NCBI GenBank assembly: GCA_030832095.1
Contig: JAURJT010000039.1
Location: 62,001 to 126,000, forward strand
Length of the DNA stretch: 64,000 bases
Direction: 5' to 3'
DNA from: Gammaproteobacteria bacterium
GTDB taxonomy: Bacteria > Pseudomonadota > Gammaproteobacteria > Burkholderiales > Burkholderiaceae_B
In this document: piece after piece, positions 8,886 through 16,544 of the stretch
How the letters are laid out: every line of letters begins with the position of its first letter
Numbering within the stretch: the stretch's first letter is position 1
Notes under the pieces: model-generated
What the model saw: only the letters and a program-made list of their open reading frames with translations
What the model was told of the DNA's origin: nothing
Database searches by the model: none
Program-made: the position numbers and the translations under genes

Positions 8886-9311
8886 TTAGGCCCGTCCGAT
8901 GATTGACGCTGTTAGCATCAACTCTTCGAGTAACGCCAGCGACACCGCGCCTGAGACCGAATAGGGATCAAGCTCGGGCTTTTCAGAATATTTCAAAACA
9001 ATCGAGGTGTTGAGCTTGGCCAGATTAACCTGTCCCATTGTCCAGCCACCAAAGCGACGTTCAGTGATTTCTTGATAGTCAAGCAAGACAACATCTTGAT
9101 GACGTTTATCGCGAACAATGTAGCCATAGAGTTCGTTGACCTGTGTGCGCCCGCCTTCGACAGCTTGCAAATACAGCCCTCCGCCATAGCAAAGTATGCC
9201 GGTGATGCCGTTGGCCGCATTGTATTTGCGCGCCGAATCTAAAATCGACTGCGTGGCGGAGCCCGACTCGGGATCAAGCGCACGACTCACATACAGTAAA
9301 CGAACTAGCAT
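8886..9311 (-). CDS. BLUF-domain blue-light photoreceptor
   Basis: A stand-alone 141-residue BLUF (blue light using FAD) protein. The photocycle residues are all present: Tyr7 in LLYVSR, Gln49 in LYLQAVEG, and Trp90/Met92 in GGWTMGQ. Asn residues 31-34 lie where FAD is bound. There is no fused EAL or cyclase output domain; about 40 residues follow the core, so signalling must go through a partner protein. Its ATG is two bases after the folE stop, so the two are certainly cotranscribed, pairing a flavin photoreceptor with pterin synthesis. Partner and output are unknown; the eroded GGDEF-EAL gene at 48-49 kb is the only c-di-GMP enzyme in the window. Confidence 0.93.
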   Translation of the reverse strand: MLVRLLYVSRALDPESGSATQSILDSARKYNAANGITGILCYGGGLYLQAVEGGRTQVNELYGYIVRDKRHQDVVLLDYQEITERRFGGWTMGQVNLAKLNTSIVLKYSEKPELDPYSVSGAVSLALLEELMLTASIIGRA

Positions 9312-9313
9312 GT

Positions 9314-10015
9314 TTAATCCTCTCGACGAATCAGAGACAAAAACTCACGACGCAAATTTGCGTCTTTTAAAAAGGCACCGCGCATCACTGAGTTAATCAT
9401 GCGACTGTCGGGATCTTTGACACCACGCCACGACATGCAGTAATGCGTGGCATTCATCACCACAGCCAAGCCGTCAGGCTGCGTTTTTTCTTGAATCAGA
9501 TCGGCCAACTGCACCACGGCCTCTTCTTGGATTTGCGGACGACTCATGATCCAGTCGGCTAAGCGAGCGTACTTTGAGAGCCCGATCACGTTGGTGTGCT
9601 CATTTGGCATCACACCAATCCACACTTTACCCATCACTGGGCAAAAATGATGGCTGCAAGCACTTCGAACCGTAATCGGCCCAACGATCATTAATTCGTT
9701 CAGATGCTCGACGTTTGGAAACTCGGTAATCTTCGGTTGCCCCGCGTAGCGCCCGCCAAACACTTCGTGTAAATACATTTTGGCCACACGCCGAGCGGTG
9801 TCATTGGTGTTGTGATCGGCCTCGGTATCAATCACTAGACTTTCAAGCACGCCCTTCATTTTGGCCTCAACCTCGTCAAGCAACAACGCAAGTTCACCGG
9901 GCTCGATGAAGTTAGCAATATTGTCATTTGCATGAAAGCGTTTGCGAGACGCTTTTAGGCGGTTACGAATAACCTCCGACACAGGGATGCCTTTGTCTTG
10001 CTCTGAAGCGCTCAT
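9314..10015 (-). CDS. folE: GTP cyclohydrolase I
   Basis: The enzyme converts GTP to dihydroneopterin triphosphate, the first step to folates and biopterins. Zinc-site residues are visible in RSACSHHFCPVMGKVWIGVMPN and later in HYCMSWRGV; other marks are NTNDTARRVAKM and VIGLSKYARLADW. At 233 residues it is of normal length. The zinc motif reads CSHHF instead of the common CEHH, indicating a divergent subgroup. It is the first gene of a two-gene unit with the BLUF receptor. Because methenyltetrahydrofolate is a photolyase antenna, a light-responsive extra copy is plausible, but whether another folE exists elsewhere is not visible. A 241-bp divergent spacer separates it from the gamma-glutamyltransferase gene. 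Confidence 0.93.
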   Translation of the reverse strand: MSASEQDKGIPVSEVIRNRLKASRKRFHANDNIANFIEPGELALLLDEVEAKMKGVLESLVIDTEADHNTNDTARRVAKMYLHEVFGGRYAGQPKITEFPNVEHLNELMIVGPITVRSACSHHFCPVMGKVWIGVMPNEHTNVIGLSKYARLADWIMSRPQIQEEAVVQLADLIQEKTQPDGLAVVMNATHYCMSWRGVKDPDSRMINSVMRGAFLKDANLRREFLSLIRRED

Positions 10016-10259
10016 GCTCTTTAACTCTTAGTCTCAAAATTAATAGCTTATCTTACTCCGTTGCCCTTAGTCGTATTGAAATAACCGTAAGGCAGTCTAC
10101 TTTACTCTTAGATTAACCGACCCTGTTCAAAGGGACGACGACTTTACTCGGAGGCGAGTCTAACTGACCTTGAGTTGAAACCGCTTAAGTCATGCCGCCA
10201 TTGCGCTTAGGTCAGGCCGCTTTAGGTATGATTGCACCAAGATTTTTCAGGAGACTGTG

Positions 10260-11861
10260 TTGGCTCAATCTATTTTTGGTATGCGCGGCATTGCCGTTGC
10301 CCCGCATTCGCTGGCGGCCGAGTCGGCGGTTGCTGTGTTACGCGAAGGCGGCAACGCCCTTGAGGCCATGATTGCAGCGGCCGCGACCATTGCAGTGGTC
10401 TATCCTCATATGAATTCAATTGGCGGCGATGGATTTTGGGTGATCAACGGCCCCAATAATCGCCCGGGTGGCATCGACGCGAGCGGTCGCAGTGCTCAGG
10501 CTGCCTCGCGCGACTGGTACGCCTCGCGCGGCATCACTTCTAACATCCCGTTTCGAGGCGGCGTTGCCGCCTTGACGGTGGCCGGCACCATCTCTGGCTG
10601 GGGTGCCGCGCACCAACTCTCAAAACAATGCCTAAACGGCAAGCTACCGCTGTCGCGCCTGCTGTCTGATGCCAGGTATTTTGCACAAAACGGCATCGCG
10701 GTCACGCAAAGCCAAGAGGCCTGTACCTCTTTAAAACGCAGTGAACTTGAGCCCCAAAGTGGCTTTGCCAGTACGTTCTTACCTCAAGGCATGGTACCGG
10801 CCAGGGCCAGTATTTTTAAGCAACCAAAACTGGCTGACACGCTTGCGCTCATTGCAAAAGAAGGCTGTGACACCTTTTATCGAGGCAAGCTCGCCAAGAT
10901 GCTGGCTGCCGAACTCGCTGAGGTGGGCAGCCCTTTGACACTGTCGGATCTGAAGGCCCATCAAGCAAAGCTTGTCGACCCCCTTCACACAACGGTCGCT
11001 CAGGGCCAACTCTTTAACATGGTGCCCCCTTCACAGGGGCTGCTCTCTTTGTTGATTCTAGGCATCATGGATCGTATCCATGGCTGGGATCAAGATCCTG
11101 AGGGTGCTGCCTTTATTCATACGCAAGTTGAAGCGACGAAACTGGCGTTCAGTATTCGGGATCAGTATCTCACTGACCCGGCATTCATGTCGGTGGCACC
11201 ACAAGACCTCTTGAGCCGCGCACGTATCGACGCCTTAGCAGCCAAGTTAGATACCACTCGAGCTGCGCCCTGGGGCCAAAAGACTTCGCCGGGCGATACG
11301 ATCTGGATGGGTGTCATCGATCAGGCTGGCATCGCCGTCTCGTTCATCCAAAGCATATATCACGAGTTTGGTTCGGGGCTGGTCTTACCGCACTCAGGGG
11401 TAAATTGGCAAAATCGCGGATGCAGTTTTTCACTGAATCCTGGTCACATCAACACCCTTGAACCGGGCAAAAAGCCGTTTCATACCCTGAACCCAGCTCT
11501 AGCACAACGGGCCGACGGTGGCGTGATGGTATACGGCGCCATGGGGGGCGATGGGCAACCACAAACCCAGGCGACAATCTTTAATCGTGTGACGCGTTTT
11601 GGCGATCACCCACAACTTGCGATCGAGCGTCCGCGCTGGCTGCTCGGACGCACGTGGGGGCAGTCAAGCGACTCACTCAAGCTTGAAAGTCGCTTTAGCG
11701 CAAATACGATCGATCAACTTCGAGCGCTGGGCCATGACGTTGAAACAATTGGTGCGTGGGATGAGGGCGTGGGGCATGCCGGGATGTTGATCCGCCATGC
11801 GAACGGCGTACTCGAGGGGGGCTTTGACCCTCGTTCAAATGGGGCGGTGGCGTCGTTTTAG
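10260..11861 (+). CDS. Gamma-glutamyltransferase family protein, cytoplasmic type
   Basis: An Ntn-hydrolase of the gamma-glutamyltranspeptidase family, which cleaves or transfers gamma-glutamyl groups. Visible marks are AAESAVAVLREGGNALEAMIAAA, NSIGGDGFWVI, VPPSQGLLSLLIL, and the autoprocessing site in SPGDTIWMGVID, where the conserved Thr becomes the new N-terminus of the small subunit. There is no signal peptide, unlike periplasmic Ggt, so this is a cytoplasmic YwrD-like form. Two starts are possible: GTG at 10257 and TTG at 10260; I prefer TTG because AGGAG then sits six bases away. It is convergent with the GNAT gene, with one base between stops. Substrate unknown. Confidence 0.85.
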   Translation: MAQSIFGMRGIAVAPHSLAAESAVAVLREGGNALEAMIAAAATIAVVYPHMNSIGGDGFWVINGPNNRPGGIDASGRSAQAASRDWYASRGITSNIPFRGGVAALTVAGTISGWGAAHQLSKQCLNGKLPLSRLLSDARYFAQNGIAVTQSQEACTSLKRSELEPQSGFASTFLPQGMVPARASIFKQPKLADTLALIAKEGCDTFYRGKLAKMLAAELAEVGSPLTLSDLKAHQAKLVDPLHTTVAQGQLFNMVPPSQGLLSLLILGIMDRIHGWDQDPEGAAFIHTQVEATKLAFSIRDQYLTDPAFMSVAPQDLLSRARIDALAAKLDTTRAAPWGQKTSPGDTIWMGVIDQAGIAVSFIQSIYHEFGSGLVLPHSGVNWQNRGCSFSLNPGHINTLEPGKKPFHTLNPALAQRADGGVMVYGAMGGDGQPQTQATIFNRVTRFGDHPQLAIERPRWLLGRTWGQSSDSLKLESRFSANTIDQLRALGHDVETIGAWDEGVGHAGMLIRHANGVLEGGFDPRSNGAVASF

Positions 11862-11862
11862 G

Positions 11863-12351
11863 TCACAGCCACTTCTGCATAAACAGCGCCTGCCCCGTCA
11901 GTGCGCTCAATGTGTATTGCTCAAAGCCAAAGCGTGCATACGACTGTTTGGCCACGCTGTTGCCGCTCAAGACCTCAAGCGTCAGCTTGCAGCACCCCAA
12001 CTGCTGGGCGTGCTCTTCTAGGGCCTTGAGTAAAGCTTGACCGATGCCTTTACCCCGCTGAGCAGGGTCGACTGCGATATCGTGCACATTCATTAAGGGC
12101 CTGGCCTTAAAGGACGAATAGCCTTGCAAGGCGTTGAGCAAACCGACAGGTTGTTGGTCAAGCCAGGCCAGCCAACTAACCGCCCCTGGCAACCGAGCCA
12201 AGTCATCACATAATCGGGCTTTCACGTCTGCGGCCAAGGGTTCGCCTCCGCCCATCGGGTCGCGCGCATACATGTCAAGCACACTGAGCAAGGCCAGACG
12301 ATCGGTCGGATCCAGATAATTCACTTTTTTAATCACAATGCTGCGCTGCAT
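11863..12351 (-). CDS. GNAT family N-acetyltransferase
   Basis: A 162-residue acetyl-CoA-dependent acyltransferase. The acetyl-CoA pyrophosphate loop is plain in VDPAQRGKGIGQALLKAL, preceded by the MNVHDIAV strand and followed by LEVLSGNSVAKQSYARFGF, the C-terminal GNAT motif. The acceptor substrate is not predictable. It stands alone on the minus strand, with its stop one base from the gamma-glutamyltransferase stop, and divergent from the CoA transferase gene, whose start is 87 bases away. Confidence 0.88.
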   Translation of the reverse strand: MQRSIVIKKVNYLDPTDRLALLSVLDMYARDPMGGGEPLAADVKARLCDDLARLPGAVSWLAWLDQQPVGLLNALQGYSSFKARPLMNVHDIAVDPAQRGKGIGQALLKALEEHAQQLGCCKLTLEVLSGNSVAKQSYARFGFEQYTLSALTGQALFMQKWL

Positions 12352-12438
12352 AAAAGAACCTCACGCGAAACAACAAGAATCAAGGGCAGCCTCAATGGTA
12401 TAACAAGCGGCTACCCGTTTTGAACACAAAGGATTCTG

Positions 12439-13677
12439 ATGTCAGCACCGCTACCACTCGAAGGCCTCCGTGTCATCGAGTTTACTCATATGGTGATGGG
12501 CCCGACCTGCGGCATGATTTTGGGCGACCTAGGAGCAGAGGTCATTAAGGTCGAGCCCTTGGCTGGGGATAACACCCGTAAACTGCTTGGTTCGGGGGCT
12601 GGTTTTTTTCCGATGTTCAATCGCAATAAAAAAAGCATTGCAATTGATGTGAAGAACCCGCGCGGCCGAGAGATCGTTTTAAAGCTACTGACCGACGCAG
12701 ACGTCTTTAGCGAAAACTTTAAAAGCGGCACAATGGATAAGTTAGGGTTTGGCTATGACGCCCTCAGCAAACTCAATCCAAAACTGATCTACGTGTCACA
12801 CAAAGGTTTTTTACCCGGCCCCTATGATCATCGCACGGCGCTTGACGAGGTCGTGCAAATGATGGGTGGGCTCGCCTACATGACGGGCCCCGAAGGGCAA
12901 CCGCTTCGCGCGGGGGCGAGTGTCAATGACATCATGGGTGGTATGTTTGGTGCAATTGGCGTTTTAGCCTCGTTGCAGCAACGTGCACGCACCGGCGAGG
13001 GGCAACAAGTTGCCAGCGCACTCTTTGAGAATAATGTGTTTTTAGTGGCTCAACACATGTTGCAGTACGCCGTCACCGGTAAACCAGCCAACCCCATGCC
13101 AAGCCGTATTAGCGCCTGGGGGGTTTACGATGTCTTCACCGTCAAAGACGGCGAGCAAATATTTTTAGCCGCGGTCAGCGACACGCAATGGGCCATTCTA
13201 TGTGAAGAATTTGGCTTTGATGATTTAAAAAGCGATCCACGTCTGGGTAGTAATAATGACCGCGTACGCGTGCGAGCGTGGCTGACGGCGGAACTGCGCA
13301 AAAGATTTGCCGGTTTCAGCGCCGCCGAACTAAGCCAGCGCTTTGAAAAAACGGCTCTGCCCTATGCACCGATTACCCGTCCACATGATCTGTTTGACGA
13401 TCCGCACCTATTAGCCACCGGCGGCTTGGCCCCGATGACGGTAGCGGCTGACAACACGGGGGCCGGTCGCGACATCGACACCCGCGTCGCCCTGCTCCCG
13501 ATCGCACTGAAAGGCGAGCGCTTACGGGTGCGCAAAGCCTCGCCCAAAATTGGCGCAGATACGATTGAAATTTTGCAATCGGCAGGCTATACCCCCCAAG
13601 AGATCGAAGATTTACATCGGGCAGGGGTGATCGGGACGCAACCTGAAACCGAGACCGAGACACCCCACATCATTTAG
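12439..13677 (+). CDS. CaiB/BaiF family (class III) CoA transferase
   Basis: A 412-residue family III CoA transferase moving CoA between carboxylic acids through aspartyl anhydride intermediates. The start LEGLRVIEFTHMVMGPTCG, the AEVIKVEPLAGD segment, NRNKKSIAIDVK and the catalytic-Asp region ASVNDIMGGMFG are all typical. The donor and acceptor cannot be inferred. The downstream SDR gene lies 61 bases away in the same direction and is probably in the same unit, together suggesting degradation of an organic acid as its CoA ester. The extreme C-terminus is a short Glu/Thr-rich tail (ETETET). Confidence 0.88.
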   Translation: MSAPLPLEGLRVIEFTHMVMGPTCGMILGDLGAEVIKVEPLAGDNTRKLLGSGAGFFPMFNRNKKSIAIDVKNPRGREIVLKLLTDADVFSENFKSGTMDKLGFGYDALSKLNPKLIYVSHKGFLPGPYDHRTALDEVVQMMGGLAYMTGPEGQPLRAGASVNDIMGGMFGAIGVLASLQQRARTGEGQQVASALFENNVFLVAQHMLQYAVTGKPANPMPSRISAWGVYDVFTVKDGEQIFLAAVSDTQWAILCEEFGFDDLKSDPRLGSNNDRVRVRAWLTAELRKRFAGFSAAELSQRFEKTALPYAPITRPHDLFDDPHLLATGGLAPMTVAADNTGAGRDIDTRVALLPIALKGERLRVRKASPKIGADTIEILQSAGYTPQEIEDLHRAGVIGTQPETETETPHII

Positions 13678-13683
13678 TCAGTA

Positions 13684-13711
13684 CCTTTCACCTTTCACCT
13701 TTCACCTTTCA
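13684..13711 (+). repeat. Four tandem 7-bp units in the SDR leader
   Basis: Four perfect copies of CCTTTCA stand in the 61-bp spacer between the CoA transferase stop and the SDR ATG, followed by a pyrimidine-rich run. The SDR ribosome-binding site GGAG (13730-13733) lies 18 bases downstream. Slippage here would change the leader length but not the coding frame. No other element is seen in the spacer. Confidence 0.9.
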
Positions 13712-13738
13712 CTTTTTCATTTTTTCGTCGGAGCACTC

Positions 13739-14539
13739 ATGGACTTACATCTCACCAATCAACACGTTTTAATTACTGGCGGCAGCAAAGGCATTGGCCT
13801 GGCTTGTGCGAAAGTTTTTTTAGAAGAAGGCGCGAAAGTTAGCCTTGTGTCACGTGATCAAGCCAACCTCGAAGCCGCGAAGGCTACCTTAGTGGCACAA
13901 ATGCCAGGCGCTGCTGCACGCATCGCCGTGTTTTCGGCTGACTTAAAGAGCGATGCCTCTGCCTTGGCTTGTTTGGATGCTGCCGAAAAAGCGATGGGCC
14001 CGGTCGATGTATTGGTGAACTCTGCCGGCGCAGCCGCGCGCAAGGCCGCGCCCGATCTCACACCTGAAGCCTGGCGCAATGCCATGGATGCCAAATTTTT
14101 TACTTATGTCAACATGATGGATCCCGTGATCAAGCGCATGGGCGCGCGTCGCAAAGGCGTGATCGTCAACGTGGTGGGTGCCGGCGGTAAAGTGCCATCG
14201 ACTGTTCACATTTCGGGTGGTAGCGCCAATGCCGCCTTAATGCTGGCAAGCGCTGGCTTAGCAGCAGCCTACGCACCGATGGGAATCCGCGTGAACGCTG
14301 TGAACCCTGCAGCGACGCTGACTGAGCGCCTGAAAGAAGGCATCAAAGTCACCGCTAATCACGAAAAAATCAGCGAAGCTGAGGCGTTAAAACAAGCGAC
14401 AGCCAAGGTGCCACTTGGACGCTTAGCGACACCAGAAGAAGTCGCTGATACTGTCGTGTATCTGGCGTCTGATCGCGCCAGTTATGTCACCGGCACGATC
14501 ATCACAATGGACGGCTCAGCCAATCCAATCGTGGTGTAA
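13739..14539 (+). CDS. SDR family protein with a non-canonical active site
   Basis: A 266-residue short-chain dehydrogenase/reductase-fold protein. The cofactor-binding TGGSKGIGLA, the D-x-x-S-A-G-A segment (VLVNSAGAA) and the C-terminal YVTGTIITMDGSANP are normal. However, the catalytic YxxxK is not recognisable: the place where YSASK normally stands reads SGGSANAAL, so both the catalytic Tyr and Lys appear replaced. The surrounding helix (ANAALMLASAGLAAAYAP) aligns well, so this is substitution, not a frameshift. Such SDR relatives exist and may use another mechanism or be non-catalytic. A GGAG site lies five bases before the ATG. It probably shares a transcript with the CoA transferase. 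Confidence 0.85.
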   Translation: MDLHLTNQHVLITGGSKGIGLACAKVFLEEGAKVSLVSRDQANLEAAKATLVAQMPGAAARIAVFSADLKSDASALACLDAAEKAMGPVDVLVNSAGAAARKAAPDLTPEAWRNAMDAKFFTYVNMMDPVIKRMGARRKGVIVNVVGAGGKVPSTVHISGGSANAALMLASAGLAAAYAPMGIRVNAVNPAATLTERLKEGIKVTANHEKISEAEALKQATAKVPLGRLATPEEVADTVVYLASDRASYVTGTIITMDGSANPIVV

Positions 14540-14614
14540 ATCGCGTCTGATCGAGCCAGTGCTGTCACGGGGTCGATCATCGCTATCAAAGGCTTGGTCA
14601 ACCCGAGCTTGCCC
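14540..14614 (+). pseudogene. In-frame remnant resembling the SDR 3' end
   Basis: Directly after the SDR stop, in the same frame, 25 codons read IASDRASAVTGSIIAIKGLVNP and onward, matching LASDRASYVTGTIITMDGSANP at the end of the intact SDR. At the DNA level about 52 of 75 bases agree by hand alignment. It has no start codon or ribosome-binding site of its own, so it is a relic of a second, diverged SDR copy rather than a gene. The remaining 40 bases up to the denD stop show nothing recognisable. Confidence 0.7.
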
Positions 14615-14652
14615 GAACAGCATGCGGCAGCGTCCCGCTCAAGGGATTGGTG

Positions 14653-15636
14653 TCATCCTCGCTGCATGCGGATATATTGCTCGATCACAGCCTGATACGA
14701 CGTGTCGGGCTGAAGTCCAAAACGGTGGGTGCGCTCGCAATCAAACTTTGATGGCCAGCCACCCACAATTTTTGTAATGGTCGGATCAGGTTTGACGGTC
14801 ACAAGGCTGGCGACGTCTTTACCCGCGACCCTCTCAAGCGCCTCAAGCATTTGACCCACCGTCACAGTCAAGGCCGGTAAATTCAACGCAGTACGACCAC
14901 CAAAGGCCTCGCGCGTCGCTTCAGCAACAGCCAAAATCCCAGCAATCGTGGTCTCGGGGGAAGATAACGCCACAGCAGTCGACAGATCAACCGGACACAC
15001 CGTGGCAACACCCGCCAAAGGTTCGCGCACAATGCCGGACAAAAAGCTTGACGCCGCGCCGTTGGGCTTGCCTGGGCGCACCGATACTGTCATTAATCGT
15101 GCGACACGACCATCAATAAACCCCTTGCGGGTGTAGTCGGCAATCAGTTGTTCACAAATAAATTTGTGAATCCCGTAGCTTGACTGGGGCGTTGGTAAGG
15201 TGCCATCGTGCACCACTGCGCCCAAGGGGATCGCAGGATCCGAACCAAATACGGCAACCGAGCTGGCAAAGAAAAATAACGCCGCCTGACCTGTTCGAGT
15301 GTGTTGGGCACGAACCGCATCAAGCATGCGCCGGGTAGCATCTAAGTTTGAGCGCAAGCCTAAATCAAAATCCGCTTCGCATTCGCCCGATACCGCCGAC
15401 GACAGGTGAAAGACTGCGTCGTAGTCTTTTTCAAAGAGGCCGTCGATGCGTTTCAGTAAATCACCGGTATCAATTTTGACGAGCGGATGGTCGACTACGT
15501 CGGCATGCCGCGGCGCCGCCAGATCTGTAATCGTCAACGAGGTCAGTGCGCGGCCTTGCAGTGCGCCGCGCTTGAGCAACGCGCGGGTCAACAACGTCCC
15601 TAAAAAGCCAGCACCGCCAGTAATGAGGATGTTCAT
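14653..15636 (-). CDS. denD: D-erythronate dehydrogenase
   Basis: An NAD-dependent epimerase/dehydratase-fold oxidoreductase. It matches DenD, which oxidises D-erythronate to 2-oxo-tetronate in the four-carbon acid sugar pathway. Marks: MNILITGGAGFLG for NAD, FHLSSAVSGECEADFD, the catalytic Tyr/Lys in SSYGIHK, and VRPGKPNGAASSFLSGI, a distinctive segment of this group. I start at the ATG at 15636 because GGAGA precedes it by six bases; upstream in-frame starts at 15648 and 15666 lie in the repeat-derived spacer. Immediate upstream neighbours otnC and otnK in the same direction confirm the pathway. No otnI isomerase gene is present, which fits use of D-erythronate through DenD and OtnK/OtnC with an isomerase supplied elsewhere. 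Confidence 0.88.
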   Translation of the reverse strand: MNILITGGAGFLGTLLTRALLKRGALQGRALTSLTITDLAAPRHADVVDHPLVKIDTGDLLKRIDGLFEKDYDAVFHLSSAVSGECEADFDLGLRSNLDATRRMLDAVRAQHTRTGQAALFFFASSVAVFGSDPAIPLGAVVHDGTLPTPQSSYGIHKFICEQLIADYTRKGFIDGRVARLMTVSVRPGKPNGAASSFLSGIVREPLAGVATVCPVDLSTAVALSSPETTIAGILAVAEATREAFGGRTALNLPALTVTVGQMLEALERVAGKDVASLVTVKPDPTITKIVGGWPSKFDCERTHRFGLQPDTSYQAVIEQYIRMQRG

Positions 15637-15661
15637 CGTTTTCTCCATGTTTGTGCGCCCT

Positions 15662-15780
15662 ACCAAAATGCCTTGAACGTTTCACGCAAGGCTCGATCTT
15701 ACCAAGACGCCTTGAACGTTTCGCGCAAGGCTTGAATCTTACCAAGACGCCTTGAACGTTTCGCGCAAGGCTTGAATTGC
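15662..15780. repeat. Three tandem 39-40 bp copies of the otnC 3' end
   Basis: Three head-to-tail units share the core CCTTGAACGTTTC (starts at 15671, 15710 and 15750; periods 39 and 40). Read on the minus strand, the first copy is the authentic end of otnC (ALRETFKASW plus stop), and the next two repeat those codons and the stop beyond the real stop. The middle copy is nearly identical; the denD-proximal copy has several substitutions. The array fills most of the spacer between otnC and denD. Confidence 0.92.
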
Positions 15781-16425
15781 GGCTTCGCTGAGTGGTTGTG
15801 CCGTGCACTGTCCGCGCAGCCAAAGCTTAGCGGTTTCTTCAAGTTCTTCAAGTGTGGCCATAGCAGCAGCGGGAGTCGCACCCCAGACCTGAGGCCCCAG
15901 GCGATCACACATCACCGCACGCAGCGTTAAGCCTCGCGCTTGGTATTGCGCAACACGTTGCGCCAGGTGCTCGGCTACCTGAGCATCGCCGGGCAAAAAG
16001 TAGGGGATCAGAGGGACATGCCCGACTTTCATCACATAATAGGGCGTCAAAGGCGGCACGATATCATCAGGGTGCCATACCCCACGCAACGTCAGATCAA
16101 CCAAATAAGATGAATGCGTGTGCACCACGCAGCCCGCGGTTGGTACACAGGAATAGATGCGACGATGCAACGTTAAGGTCTTACTCGCGCGCTCACCTGA
16201 AATTTGTTGGCCTTGCTCGTTGACCCACGCCAATGCCTCCGACTCAAGAAACCCTAAGCACGCATCAGTGGGGGTAATTAAAAATCCACCCCCCTGATCG
16301 GCAGGCACGCGCACACTGATGTTGCCAGTCGAGCCATGCACGTACCCACGTTCGAACAGGCTTTTACCAACGCGGCAAACCTCGTTTCGTAAAAATTCGT
16401 TTGGTGCCTGGGTAGATTCAGTCAT
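15739..16425 (-). CDS. otnC: 3-oxo-tetronate 4-phosphate decarboxylase (class II aldolase family)
   Basis: A 228-residue class II aldolase/adducin-fold metalloenzyme matching OtnC, which decarboxylates 3-oxo-tetronate 4-phosphate to dihydroxyacetone phosphate. Metal-binding histidines are in VVHTHSSY, and the substrate loop GSTGNISVRVP and the SGERASKTLTLHRRIY segment are typical. It lies between otnK (upstream) and denD (downstream). Its last 13 codons plus stop are repeated twice just downstream. The first codons take part in a 12-bp inverted repeat spanning the upstream spacer. Function is supported both by family match and by operon content. Confidence 0.88.
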   Translation of the reverse strand: MTESTQAPNEFLRNEVCRVGKSLFERGYVHGSTGNISVRVPADQGGGFLITPTDACLGFLESEALAWVNEQGQQISGERASKTLTLHRRIYSCVPTAGCVVHTHSSYLVDLTLRGVWHPDDIVPPLTPYYVMKVGHVPLIPYFLPGDAQVAEHLAQRVAQYQARGLTLRAVMCDRLGPQVWGATPAAAMATLEELEETAKLWLRGQCTAQPLSEAAIQALRETFKASW

Positions 16426-16534
16426 GCTGTAAACATTTGTTCAAGGCGTGGATGGGTTTAGAGATACCGCAAAAAATTGAATGTTTAGATGAGTCAAGTC
16501 GTGCTGCCAAAATTTGTTTAAGGCATGACTGAAT
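16416..16534. repeat. 12-bp inverted repeat flanking the otnK-otnC spacer
   Basis: ATTCAGTCATGC at 16416-16427, which covers the otnC start codon, is the exact reverse complement of GCATGACTGAAT at 16523-16534 just after the otnK stop. The intervening 95 bases also contain TTTGTTCAAGGCGTG and TTTGTTTAAGGCATG, a degenerate direct repeat. The pairing could sequester the otnC start in the polycistronic RNA, but the loop is long and this is only a possibility. Confidence 0.5.
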
Positions 16535-16544
16535 TCAATGCGAC

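Noticed and set aside
15662-15780. CRISPR-like array
   Set aside because: The units abut without spacers and are copies of the otnC gene end, so this is a tandem duplication.
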